Source: Scheffersomyces stipitis CBS 6054 (taxonomy: Eukaryota > Ascomycota > Pichiomycetes > Serinales > Debaryomycetaceae). Taken from it: a DNA stretch of 64,000 bases. Position 1 is the stretch's first letter. The number at the start of each line of letters is the position of its first letter. Both the position numbers and the translations under genes were made by a program. Below, in pieces: positions 56,980-64,000 of the stretch. The notes under the pieces are model-generated. The model searched no databases and had not been told where the DNA came from. It saw nothing but the letters and a program-made list of their open reading frames with translations. The stretch lies in the NCBI RefSeq assembly GCF_000209165.1, contig NC_009043.1:992001-1056000 (forward strand). The letters run 5' to 3'.

Positions 56980-57450
56980 ATGTTCAAGTCCAGCATTTCG
57001 TCCTACTTCGTTCCATCCTGGTTCAGAAAGCCTGCCGCCTCTTCCAAAGACACTGCCAGAGCCACCACCGGCCCAAAGAGCTTCACTATTCCCTCACCAG
57101 AAAACAGTAACCAATTAGTCAACATTTCTATGAAAGATACTGCCGAAACAGGCGACGCTGACTCCTTTGTCGACATCGAATACAGACACTTGACATACGC
57201 TGAAGCTGCTCTGTTGGCTAAGGACAAGAAACAGGCTCCATTGAAGTCAAACCCACCTCGCAAACTGAGATTGCCCATCAACCAGTACAACGTGTTGACC
57301 GAGGAAGACTTGGAAGCTGCCAACGACGCTTACGAACCCTTCAAGGAGGACACCAAGAGAAAGACCAGACAGAACCTCAAGAACAGAGACTTTGAACTCA
57401 AGAAAAAGAGAAAGGCTCTCAAGCACAAGAAGCTTGCCGACTTGAACTGA
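56980..57450 (+). CDS. Unrecognised small basic protein
   Basis: I do not recognise this 156-residue protein. The frame could be opened at a TTG three codons earlier, but ATG at 56980 (context AAAATG) is the likely start. It begins MFKSSISSYFVPSWFRKP, Ser/Thr-rich and free of acidic residues for about 22 positions, which could be a mitochondrial targeting stretch. The middle contains VDIEYRHLTYAEAALLAKDKKQ and PRKLRLPINQYNVLTEEDLEAANDAYEPF, an acidic helical part, and the end is strongly basic (KRKTRQNLKNRDFELKKKRKALKHKK), suggesting RNA or nucleolar binding. Codon use is biased to preferred codons (AAG, TTG, AAC, AGA), so it is probably a real, expressed gene. No upstream neighbour suggests a role. 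Confidence 0.75.
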   Translation: MFKSSISSYFVPSWFRKPAASSKDTARATTGPKSFTIPSPENSNQLVNISMKDTAETGDADSFVDIEYRHLTYAEAALLAKDKKQAPLKSNPPRKLRLPINQYNVLTEEDLEAANDAYEPFKEDTKRKTRQNLKNRDFELKKKRKALKHKKLADLN

Positions 57451-58267
57451 AGCCCTATTGACTTAGCGCGCTTTAATATTGTTTGTCTACTTGCTGTGAA
57501 AGCTGGCTTATATTATTGCTACTATTGATAAACCTTTCTTCATTTCCTTAATAAGTGCAATGTGATTTGCTTGTAATATTATTGTTGCGTTTACCGTTGG
57601 AGTTGGAGATAGTTCTTGGTGGTAGGCTGCATTGGGATCACTTCACTGTGTATCTCATCCTATAACCACGGAACGTGATCTTCAACTTACATCAATTACG
57701 ACTGCAACATTTACAACGTGTCAAATTGCTACGCTGCCGGTCCCATATAACTAGTTACACAATATAACTAGTTATATTGTGTGCTTTTCTTGAGGTGTGC
57801 CACACATACACAATCCCATGCTGGTCCGCTGTCACTTAAACATGCAAAAATTCTATTCCTAATGCCGATATAATGATATATACACTTGATTGTCTTCTAG
57901 TCCTTCCTATTTATGTTTTTACTTCGTTTAATGTATAATACCAGCTTTCGACTTCAATAGCTCTATTATTGTTGTTGTTTTGAAACCCAACTGTTCCTCG
58001 TCACGGTCCTACGTTTGTATTGTTTTCTTGTTTTTAAGTTTGTATTCCTTATCAACAGGAATTTGTGGAGTGCATATCTGTTTACTTTCCGCTAATTTAT
58101 TAATAGATAAGGACTCATATCAGCCGAGCTACAGGACAAAGTTGTTTGGCGAAAGTAACAATAGAGAGCCGAAGGACGTGTTCAGCATAGCCTACAGTTA
58201 CTAGCATAGTGGAAGCAGAAATTGATCAACAAAATTTGAACAGTTGAGACGTGGTAGCTCGGTCCCA
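57451..58267. other. Intergenic region with a perfect palindrome
   Basis: 817 bp between the small basic protein gene and the stop of the secreted-protein gene. It contains a 26-bp perfect palindrome (57757-57782). A 74-codon frame (57980-58204) with a hydrophobic start lacks an ATG and is not called. Confidence 0.55.
57757..57782. repeat. 26-bp perfect palindrome
   Basis: Every base pairs around the centre CTAG (arms ACACAATATAACT / AGTTATATTGTGT). A further copy of ATATAACTAGTTA lies just before it at 57745-57757. It could extrude as a cruciform, form a hairpin in an RNA 3' end, or bind a dimeric protein. Confidence 0.9.
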
Positions 58268-59086
58268 CTAAAACGCGTAGGAATCACCAAGAATGTTGGC
58301 ACCACAAGCAAGATATCTAGGGTCAGTAGTACAGGTGAAAATTGGCATGGCAAAAGGACTGTTGAGACGGATTTTCTTTCCTAGGTGACCCCACTCTCCT
58401 ATCTCAAGATGTGTTGGCTTTTTGCTAAAAGGACTTGTGAAAGTTCTACCTCTATTGATCTTTATGGTTCTTGACTGAGGGTTGCCAACTTCAATAAAGA
58501 AAGGCTGAATGAATACCTGTCCGGTTTCTCCCTTACCGATATTGCAAGAATAGGATCCCAGATAGGAAACCGAAGAAACTACTTCAGGACTCCAGTCTAG
58601 ATTGACCAGAACCATACCAGCCAAGTCCCAAACCCATGGAAAATCCAAAGTAGCGGTCTTTCCGAAAGTTGTCGAGATGGACCCTCCGAGAGATCCACCG
58701 TCGCCAAAGTTGCTATTGAGACACCCACTCAATGGAAGTCTGGGACCCAACACAGTGTCTGACTTTCCAGGCTTAAATTCGTACCATGTTGTCTTATCAG
58801 GTTTGAAGTCAGGAAAGAAAGCAAACATGTTACCTCCTGTTCTTTCCGCAGTGTTAAGCTTGTGCTTATTGACAACTAATGTTCCAGTGTCCTCGATCAC
58901 AATAACGTTGTCTATATTATCAAAATACGATAAATCTGTGTCTTCGTCAAGCGAAGGAATCCTGATAATTTTGTTTGAGTCCAAGGCTTTTCTTGGGACC
59001 ATCTTGAAATCCTTTAATTCAACTGGAAGGTCTGCTCTACATCGAGAGACTAGCAAAATCAAAGAGGTGTAAATGAAAAACTTCAT
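58268..59086 (-). CDS. Unrecognised secreted protein
   Basis: I do not recognise the family. The frame is open up to an ATG at 59272, but the sensible start is the ATG at 59086. From it the 272-residue protein begins with a clear signal peptide (MKFFIYTSLILLVSRCRADL, cleavage near residue 18), while the extra 62 residues of the longer form look random. The mature part has four Cys (122, 181, 252, 261), suggesting two disulfides, no second hydrophobic segment, and no GPI tail. It has Gly/Ser-rich (FGDGGSLGGSISTTFG) and aromatic-rich stretches (FPWVWDLAGMVLVNLDW), giving a predominantly beta-type pattern. It is probably an extracellular or wall-associated protein. It is next to ERO1 on the same strand, though a link to disulfide formation is only chance proximity. 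Confidence 0.75.
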   Translation of the reverse strand: MKFFIYTSLILLVSRCRADLPVELKDFKMVPRKALDSNKIIRIPSLDEDTDLSYFDNIDNVIVIEDTGTLVVNKHKLNTAERTGGNMFAFFPDFKPDKTTWYEFKPGKSDTVLGPRLPLSGCLNSNFGDGGSLGGSISTTFGKTATLDFPWVWDLAGMVLVNLDWSPEVVSSVSYLGSYSCNIGKGETGQVFIQPFFIEVGNPQSRTIKINRGRTFTSPFSKKPTHLEIGEWGHLGKKIRLNSPFAMPIFTCTTDPRYLACGANILGDSYAF

Positions 59087-59351
59087 GATTGACAAATAGC
59101 ACACATGGAGAAAATTGAATAGAAATTCAATTCTTGAGAATAAAGGGTGCTTTAAAGTAGATTCAAGTTTCTCATTTATTACGCCAATTGTGCGATTAGT
59201 GGCTGCGAAAAACTTTGCAGAATATTTCGCAAAAAATAAGCAGAAAATTGTACCGTAATGAAGTACAAACATACAACTCTAATATTCATGTAACTTTTTA
59301 AAGAACCTAAAAATCTATAAACCGCTAAGTACAAAAGGATTATGCTAAAAT

Positions 59352-61115
59352 TCACTCGCTAAATAATTGATCGTATTGTTGCTGTTCGTCAACCAATGGT
59401 ACTTCACTCTTGTAGTCAAATACGACCTGCTTTCCAATAAGGAGATTCCAGTACGTTATCAACTTCGAAAGAGCAATCTCTGCCAAGTTGGCAGGCAATT
59501 CTTTGTAGCTCAACAATACAAACTTCAACGCGTCCCACACTTCGTTGGCAGCAATCTTGAATTCGTCACTGAAAGTTCTCTTACTGACATCGTACAACTT
59601 TTCAGATTCAACGTAGTACAATTTATTGCTTCCTTCGCTGGTTTTCTTTGGTTGAGGTGGCAATCTTTTCTTTGCTACTGTAGATTCTGAGCCCTTCGAG
59701 GAAGCAGAAGAATCCGGAGTAGAAAAAAAAGGGAAATCAAACCCACCCTTATTGCTATGCTTAGTTTCGTAATCACCTGGCTTAGCCAAGCCCTTTTTGA
59801 CATCTTCAAGATGTTCTAAGTACATGCTCTTGAAATTGTTGATGGCTTCCACGGACTTGGACAATCTGTCGAAAGTGTTCAACAATGCAACTATTTCGAT
59901 TCTTCTGAACTTCAAGATGTCGTGGTTCTTTGGATCTTCACTTTCAAACAATATCTTGAGAGCAGTCCCGTAACCAATGGTCTGGATCTTGCCCCACATT
60001 CTACATCTGTCACAACCTACGCAATCCATAATTGCTGAGATGTTCTTGAATCTAGCCCTAAACTCGTCTTTCAACTTGGGGTCCACAGAGGAGGGGTCAA
60101 ACAAAGTTGAGGTGTTAAATAATGAGTTGGAAGCCAAAGCAGGAATGATATCGTTCAACAATAAATCGTCGTACTTTTCCTCAGGGTCAAGGACGTTGCT
60201 CTCTAACAAGTGCTTCTGTTGAGCAGGAGAGATATCATCATAGCCAGAGTGAATAAACTCTTTTAAAGGTAAGACCTCAGCCAATCTTACTAGGGACTGA
60301 GCTACCAATGCGTAGTTGAAGTAGATGTTGGCCAATCTGTCGTTGAATGAACCAACTCTGTTCATGAAAACTTGCAAGTTTGGATAAAATTCACCAGTCT
60401 CTGGCTCCAAATACTCGTTCGACAAATGAACTGCAATAGAAGCATGCAATCCACTTACAAGTCGATAGAACAAATTCTTTTCTATGCACTGCTCCTTCTC
60501 CTCTCCGATCATAGACATAGGATTGGTATTAGGGAAGCAGTTTTCTGAGTAGATGGCTTTCCAGACATCAAACGATTGGTTTCCACCATAACCAGTGAAT
60601 CTCTCTGGGTTTTCTAAGAGATTTACGTAGACACATTGGTGATCATCATCTATGTGCGAGTAGTCCAAGTCTTCGCAGGTTTCTGGTTCTTCAGTTTCAA
60701 GAGCTCCATCTCGAGCAGTAGAACCAACACGTTCAATTTTACCCAACTTAGAGGGGTTGAGGTTTTCGTTCTTGACCTTAGTCCAGTTGTACTGTTCAGG
60801 GGACAAGATCTCCACGGCGCAGTTTTCCGTGGCACAGAAGTGTTGCGCGTTCCAGAACTTACACTGCTTGTCCAAGTTGACCTTGAAGTAACGGAAGTAG
60901 GACGTCTTGATGAGGTCTCTCATGGAAGGTCTGATTGCCTTGTTGACATCGTCTATGTATGAGAAGGTAGTGTTACAAGTAGGGGTAATGATCTGCGAAC
61001 AGAAATCGGGAGAGTCAAACGGACTGAATTTGAACTGGGGCAACGATTGTGAGGACAGAGCCAGCACAGACAACACAAGCACCTGCACTAGGAGGACAAA
61101 GTAGGAGAAGTTCAT
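59352..61115 (-). CDS. ERO1: Endoplasmic reticulum oxidoreductin Ero1
   Basis: FAD-dependent thiol oxidase on the lumenal face of the ER membrane that re-oxidises protein disulfide isomerase and passes electrons to oxygen. The 587-residue protein has a signal peptide (about residues 1-24, MNFSYFVLLVQVLVLSVLAL), the regulatory and shuttle cysteines in CKFWNAQHFCATENC (Cys85, Cys94, Cys99), and the active-site CVGCDRC (Cys365, 368, 371) followed by KIQTIGYGTALKILF, the FAD-binding helix. The CVYVNLLENPERFTGYGG and NLFYRLVSGLHASIAVHLS blocks match the family. The length is close to S. cerevisiae Ero1 (563). A Hac1-type element lies about 690 bp upstream, consistent with induction by the unfolded-protein response. 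Confidence 0.98.
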   Translation of the reverse strand: MNFSYFVLLVQVLVLSVLALSSQSLPQFKFSPFDSPDFCSQIITPTCNTTFSYIDDVNKAIRPSMRDLIKTSYFRYFKVNLDKQCKFWNAQHFCATENCAVEILSPEQYNWTKVKNENLNPSKLGKIERVGSTARDGALETEEPETCEDLDYSHIDDDHQCVYVNLLENPERFTGYGGNQSFDVWKAIYSENCFPNTNPMSMIGEEKEQCIEKNLFYRLVSGLHASIAVHLSNEYLEPETGEFYPNLQVFMNRVGSFNDRLANIYFNYALVAQSLVRLAEVLPLKEFIHSGYDDISPAQQKHLLESNVLDPEEKYDDLLLNDIIPALASNSLFNTSTLFDPSSVDPKLKDEFRARFKNISAIMDCVGCDRCRMWGKIQTIGYGTALKILFESEDPKNHDILKFRRIEIVALLNTFDRLSKSVEAINNFKSMYLEHLEDVKKGLAKPGDYETKHSNKGGFDFPFFSTPDSSASSKGSESTVAKKRLPPQPKKTSEGSNKLYYVESEKLYDVSKRTFSDEFKIAANEVWDALKFVLLSYKELPANLAEIALSKLITYWNLLIGKQVVFDYKSEVPLVDEQQQYDQLFSE

Positions 61116-62193
61116 ACTTTAGTGCTAGTTGAAAGTATTAATGTGTAGATTTGATATGGAGGTCAGTATGAAATGTTATCTATGGTGTTCTAAAGTGGTT
61201 AGAATATAATTCCAGACTGCGGGTAAAATTTCAATCAAAAGTAATTCTTCAACAACAGAAATAGGAAGTATGGAAAATGTCGAAAAGATATGAACAGTTA
61301 CGACAGTCTATAAAAAACGAAATGAACAAGTATTTATGACAACAGAACGGTACTAGCTGAAACCGGAGTTACTGACTAATGAAAAAATGGATTTGGTTTG
61401 TATCCTACAAAAGAAATATAGATGCCGGCCCACCAGCTGGCTCTGTGCACCTCCTTCCTACAAATGGAAACTTTGATAACTGATAGTGTATGCAATTTCA
61501 TGTTTTCAAGAGCTGAAAGAGTAAATGATAAGATAAGATGGAAGACTTTAGACTGCTGAGTATTCGTCGTACTCACAGTCTGCTGCTCTTCTTACGTTTG
61601 TTCTGGTTCATGGCTTCTACTATTACAGTTGTGAAAAGTGTCTGATTCTGTCTAGTTAATAATATTATGCGGTCTACGTACCGAAATTTTCAGACTCAGT
61701 TTTGCTGAAGCATACAATACAAAATGGGGAGTAAACTGAGCAATTTGAAAACGTACAAGATTCATCTTGGAACTTCGGAAAGCGGATCCTAGCGTTTTTG
61801 ACACGTATACCCGTTGTCAGGTTCCAATTGGTGCCCGCTCCGTCTAGAACCTAATGGAACAGTATCGAATCATTGTCTGTCTGCCCGTACGCATGTGCAG
61901 GCCTTCGTCCACGTCAGACTATCGTGTTACTTTTTGCGCCTCTAAACCGTATTTGCACCCATTTCACTAACCCCGTTAACTATGGAGGCAAAATCCATAC
62001 ACTTCAATGGCTTACAAATGAAAGCCAATGATCCACCAGTACATGTATGATCCATGTACCAATCTGTATAATCTCCGCAGACAACGTGTCATTTTCTCGG
62101 AATGCCAGGCTGCTCATTATCAACTGATTGTCTACCAGTTAGAAGTGCTTTTATGTCTATTCTATGCTACTATACAATTGTCTATTATGTACA
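61116..62193. other. Intergenic, ERO1 promoter and DBP3 3' region
   Basis: 1.08 kb. It includes a UPRE-2-type word on the ERO1 strand (61800-61807). A 13-codon frame at 61573-61611 (-) followed by a longer one (61376-61576) could be joined only by splicing without a proper branch point, and is not called. No other gene seen. Confidence 0.55.
61800..61807 (-). promoter_or_regulatory. Hac1-type UPR element TACGTGTC
   Basis: An exact match to the S. cerevisiae UPRE-2 word on the strand of ERO1, about 690 bp upstream of its ATG and within the same intergenic region. It is far for a yeast promoter element; other short CACGTC-type words also occur nearby, so this is a candidate only. Confidence 0.35.
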
Positions 62194-63846
62194 CTAATCA
62201 AACTTGATCTTTTTGGCAGTCTTCGTCATGTCCACGTCCTTGAAGAAGGCACCGTAAGCGGAATGAGCCTTCTTTTTGGTGTGACCTCCGAATTTTAATA
62301 ATTCATCTGGAACTGGCTGGTTGGCACCTCTCAAAATATTCATCAAGGCACCACTCAAATGCTTTTCATGTTCGGTGAAAAGAGTATGGGCAGTACCAGT
62401 TTGACCAGCTCTACCGGTTCTACCGATTCTATGAACGTAGTCTTCTACAGTCAAGGGGAAGGTCAAGTTGATGACCACCTTGACGTTGGGAATATCCAAA
62501 CCTCTGGCTGCAACATCCGTGGCCAACAACAAACTCGACTCACCCTTCTTGAAAGAGTTCAATGCATTGGTTCTCTGCTGCTGCGACAAGTCTCCGTGAA
62601 TTGCAGCAACGTTGTAGGAGTTTCTTCTCAACAACCCTTCGATTCTCGTAGCTTCCTTCTTGTATAATGCAAAAATCAACACCTTGTCATTCTTCTTGGA
62701 TCCAGACTGATATTGTCTCAATAAGCCCAACAACTTTTTCTCTTTGTCAAAAGGTTCGATGACTTCAACGATTTGGGTGATTCTCTTGTTGGCAGCCAAC
62801 TCATCTCTGTCACCAATGCTGACCTTGACAGGTTGATTCATGAACGTAGATGCCAACTTTCTGACTTCTTGTGGCCAGGTAGCAGTGAACATCAATGTCT
62901 GTCTGTTTTCCTTCTTGGTTCCACCAATGATAGCCTTGATGGCATCTTCGAATCCGGTTTCCAACATTCTATCAGCTTCATCCAAAACCAAGTAATCTAC
63001 AGTGCCCAAGTTGACGGCACCATCTTCGATCAAATCCAATAATCTACCTGGAGTAGCAACGACGACGTTGGCATTCTTTAAGTTCTTGACTTGGTCATGC
63101 TTGGGAACACCACCATAAACACAAACACACTTGACATTAGTGTTACTGGTCAAATCGACTAAGTTGTCGTAGATTTGCGAGGCCAATTCTCTGGTTGGAG
63201 AAATACACAACACACTCAAGCCAGACTTACCTAAAGTCAAAATGTTGTTGATGGCTGGAACACCGAAGGCAAAGGTTTTACCAGACCCGGTTTCAGCTAC
63301 ACCAATGACATCTTTTCCACTCAACAAGTATGGCCATGCGACAGACTGGATTGGGGTTGGCGTGGGAAACTTGTTCACTACTGCGCTGATCTTGGAGTTC
63401 AACTGTATCTGGTCAAATGACAACAATGGTCTCAAGTTCAAACTGTGAGGATCTTCAATAGTGACTTCATTGGTAGCTAAGAAGCTATCGATTTCAGATT
63501 GTGGTAAGTTAGTGAGCGATTCAGACTGAGTGTAGCCTTGAGAAGATTGGGCAGAGCCAGAGATGGTGGCGGTGTGCTCGTACTTCTTCTTTTCTTTCTT
63601 TTCTTTCTTGTCTTTCTTTTCCTTCTTGTCTTCCTTTTCTTCCTTTTCTTCCTTGTTCACTTTCTTTTCCTTCTTCTCTTTCTTCTCTTTCTTCTCTTTC
63701 TTCTCCTTTTTTTCCTTCTTCTCCTTCTTTTCCTTCTTTTCTTTCTTGTCCTTCTTTTCAGACTTGCTTACTTTCACCTTCTTTTCAGGTACGTCAGCAG
63801 GGCCGTCTTCCTGTCTTCTCTTTTTGTTCTTATGTTCCTCAACCAT
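62194..63846 (-). CDS. DBP3: DEAD-box RNA helicase Dbp3
   Basis: ATP-dependent RNA helicase of ribosome assembly, needed for processing of 27S pre-rRNA in the nucleolus. The frame is open to a GTG at 63897, but the first ATG (63846) gives 550 residues (S. cerevisiae Dbp3 is 523). A Lys/Glu-rich N-terminus (about residues 30-90, repeated KKEKKEK) matches the Lys-rich tail typical of Dbp3. The helicase core has the Q motif ([13 protein letters not shown]), motif I AETGSGKT (184-191), Ia PTRELA, Ib TPGR, II DEAD (289-292), III TAT, and [13 protein letters not shown]. The C-terminus ends in basic residues. The window ends 154 bp upstream, so only part of its promoter is visible. The gene's strong codon bias is consistent with a growth-related gene. 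Confidence 0.97.
   Translation of the reverse strand: MVEEHKNKKRRQEDGPADVPEKKVKVSKSEKKDKKEKKEKKEKKEKKEKKEKKEKKEKKEKKVNKEEKEEKEDKKEKKDKKEKKEKKKYEHTATISGSAQSSQGYTQSESLTNLPQSEIDSFLATNEVTIEDPHSLNLRPLLSFDQIQLNSKISAVVNKFPTPTPIQSVAWPYLLSGKDVIGVAETGSGKTFAFGVPAINNILTLGKSGLSVLCISPTRELASQIYDNLVDLTSNTNVKCVCVYGGVPKHDQVKNLKNANVVVATPGRLLDLIEDGAVNLGTVDYLVLDEADRMLETGFEDAIKAIIGGTKKENRQTLMFTATWPQEVRKLASTFMNQPVKVSIGDRDELAANKRITQIVEVIEPFDKEKKLLGLLRQYQSGSKKNDKVLIFALYKKEATRIEGLLRRNSYNVAAIHGDLSQQQRTNALNSFKKGESSLLLATDVAARGLDIPNVKVVINLTFPLTVEDYVHRIGRTGRAGQTGTAHTLFTEHEKHLSGALMNILRGANQPVPDELLKFGGHTKKKAHSAYGAFFKDVDMTKTAKKIKFD
63584..63770 (-). repeat. Polypurine/polypyrimidine coding tract in DBP3
   Basis: Dense runs of AAG/GAA codons give an almost pure polypyrimidine strand (TTCTTTTC-type) over about 190 bp. 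It encodes the Lys/Glu-rich N-terminal tail and is prone to length change. Confidence 0.85.
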
Positions 63847-64000
63847 TTTAGTGATGATTGCAATAGGTGGTGTAATAAAGATCTCTGAATTTTTCACTAA
63901 TATTTTATATTTCTGATGAGCCGCACAATGAGCTGCAAGGTGCGAAAAAGAGTTGATACTGAAAATTGAGTCTATGCAGAATATATTTAGGGTGTTTAAG
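63847..64000. other. DBP3 promoter, cut by window end
   Basis: 154 bp upstream of DBP3. TGATGAGCC at about 63916-63924 is close to, but not a full match for, the PAC ribosome-biogenesis motif. The rest of the promoter is outside the window. Confidence 0.4.

Noticed and set aside
57980..58204. 74-codon frame with a hydrophobic start
   Set aside because: It begins with TTG, not ATG, and no upstream exon is evident.
61376..61611. Possible two-exon small gene (ATG at 61611, GTGAGT donor, TTTGTAG acceptor)
   Set aside because: The frame can be joined, but there is no TACTAAC-like branch point and the product is unrecognised.
63538..63916. 116-117-codon Phe/Leu/Ser frames antisense to DBP3
   Set aside because: Shadows of the Lys/Glu codon repeat in DBP3.

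Overview
The window is nuclear DNA from a budding yeast of the CTG-Ser clade (Debaryomycetaceae), most like Scheffersomyces (Pichia) stipitis or a close relative. The evidence is compact, mostly intronless genes with yeast gene families, one intron with GTAAGT and TACTAAT signals, an alternative oxidase gene (absent from S. cerevisiae, known from S. stipitis as STO1), and very rare CTG codons. I found no in-frame CTG in the NIT3-like or aldo-keto reductase genes. CTG also sits at matching positions in two paralogous zinc-cluster proteins. Protein residues encoded by CTG should probably be read as Ser rather than Leu. I cannot fix species or chromosome from sequence alone.

Layout. 1-4.9 kb is gene-free, with a decayed tRNA-Lys(CTT) copy and short repeats. 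4.9-14.7 kb holds a purine/cytosine permease and two tandem Bul1-type ubiquitin-ligase adaptors. The first of these has exact Gcn4 and Leu3 consensus sites upstream. 14.7-25 kb holds FMP40/SelO, a stand-alone shikimate/quinate dehydrogenase-like gene, an MNN2-type mannosyltransferase, an Atr1-type MFS exporter, NIT3 and an Eat1/Imo32 hydrolase. 25-34.3 kb holds a spliced aldo-keto reductase, the osmosensor SHO1, alternative oxidase, a possible small membrane protein and HSF1, which has a heat-shock element in its own promoter.

34.3-50 kb holds two paralogous Lys14-like zinc-cluster regulators flanking a flavoprotein monooxygenase-like gene and a dihydroxyacetone kinase, followed by an ARG81-like regulator. 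50-64 kb holds a repeat-rich GPI wall protein, PAN2, an unrecognised basic protein, an unrecognised secreted protein, ERO1 and DBP3.

Taken together this is ordinary chromosomal gene content weighted toward nutrient and stress response: amino-acid permease turnover and biosynthesis control (Bul pair, Lys14-like pair, ARG81-like), osmotic/glycerol metabolism (SHO1, DAK, aldo-keto reductase), heat shock, respiration bypass, and secretion/cell wall (ERO1, MNN2-type, GPI protein). There is no CRISPR array, intact transposon, rRNA or intact tRNA that I can recognise. Several open frames begin at TTG or GTG if read maximally; I moved those to the first ATG.
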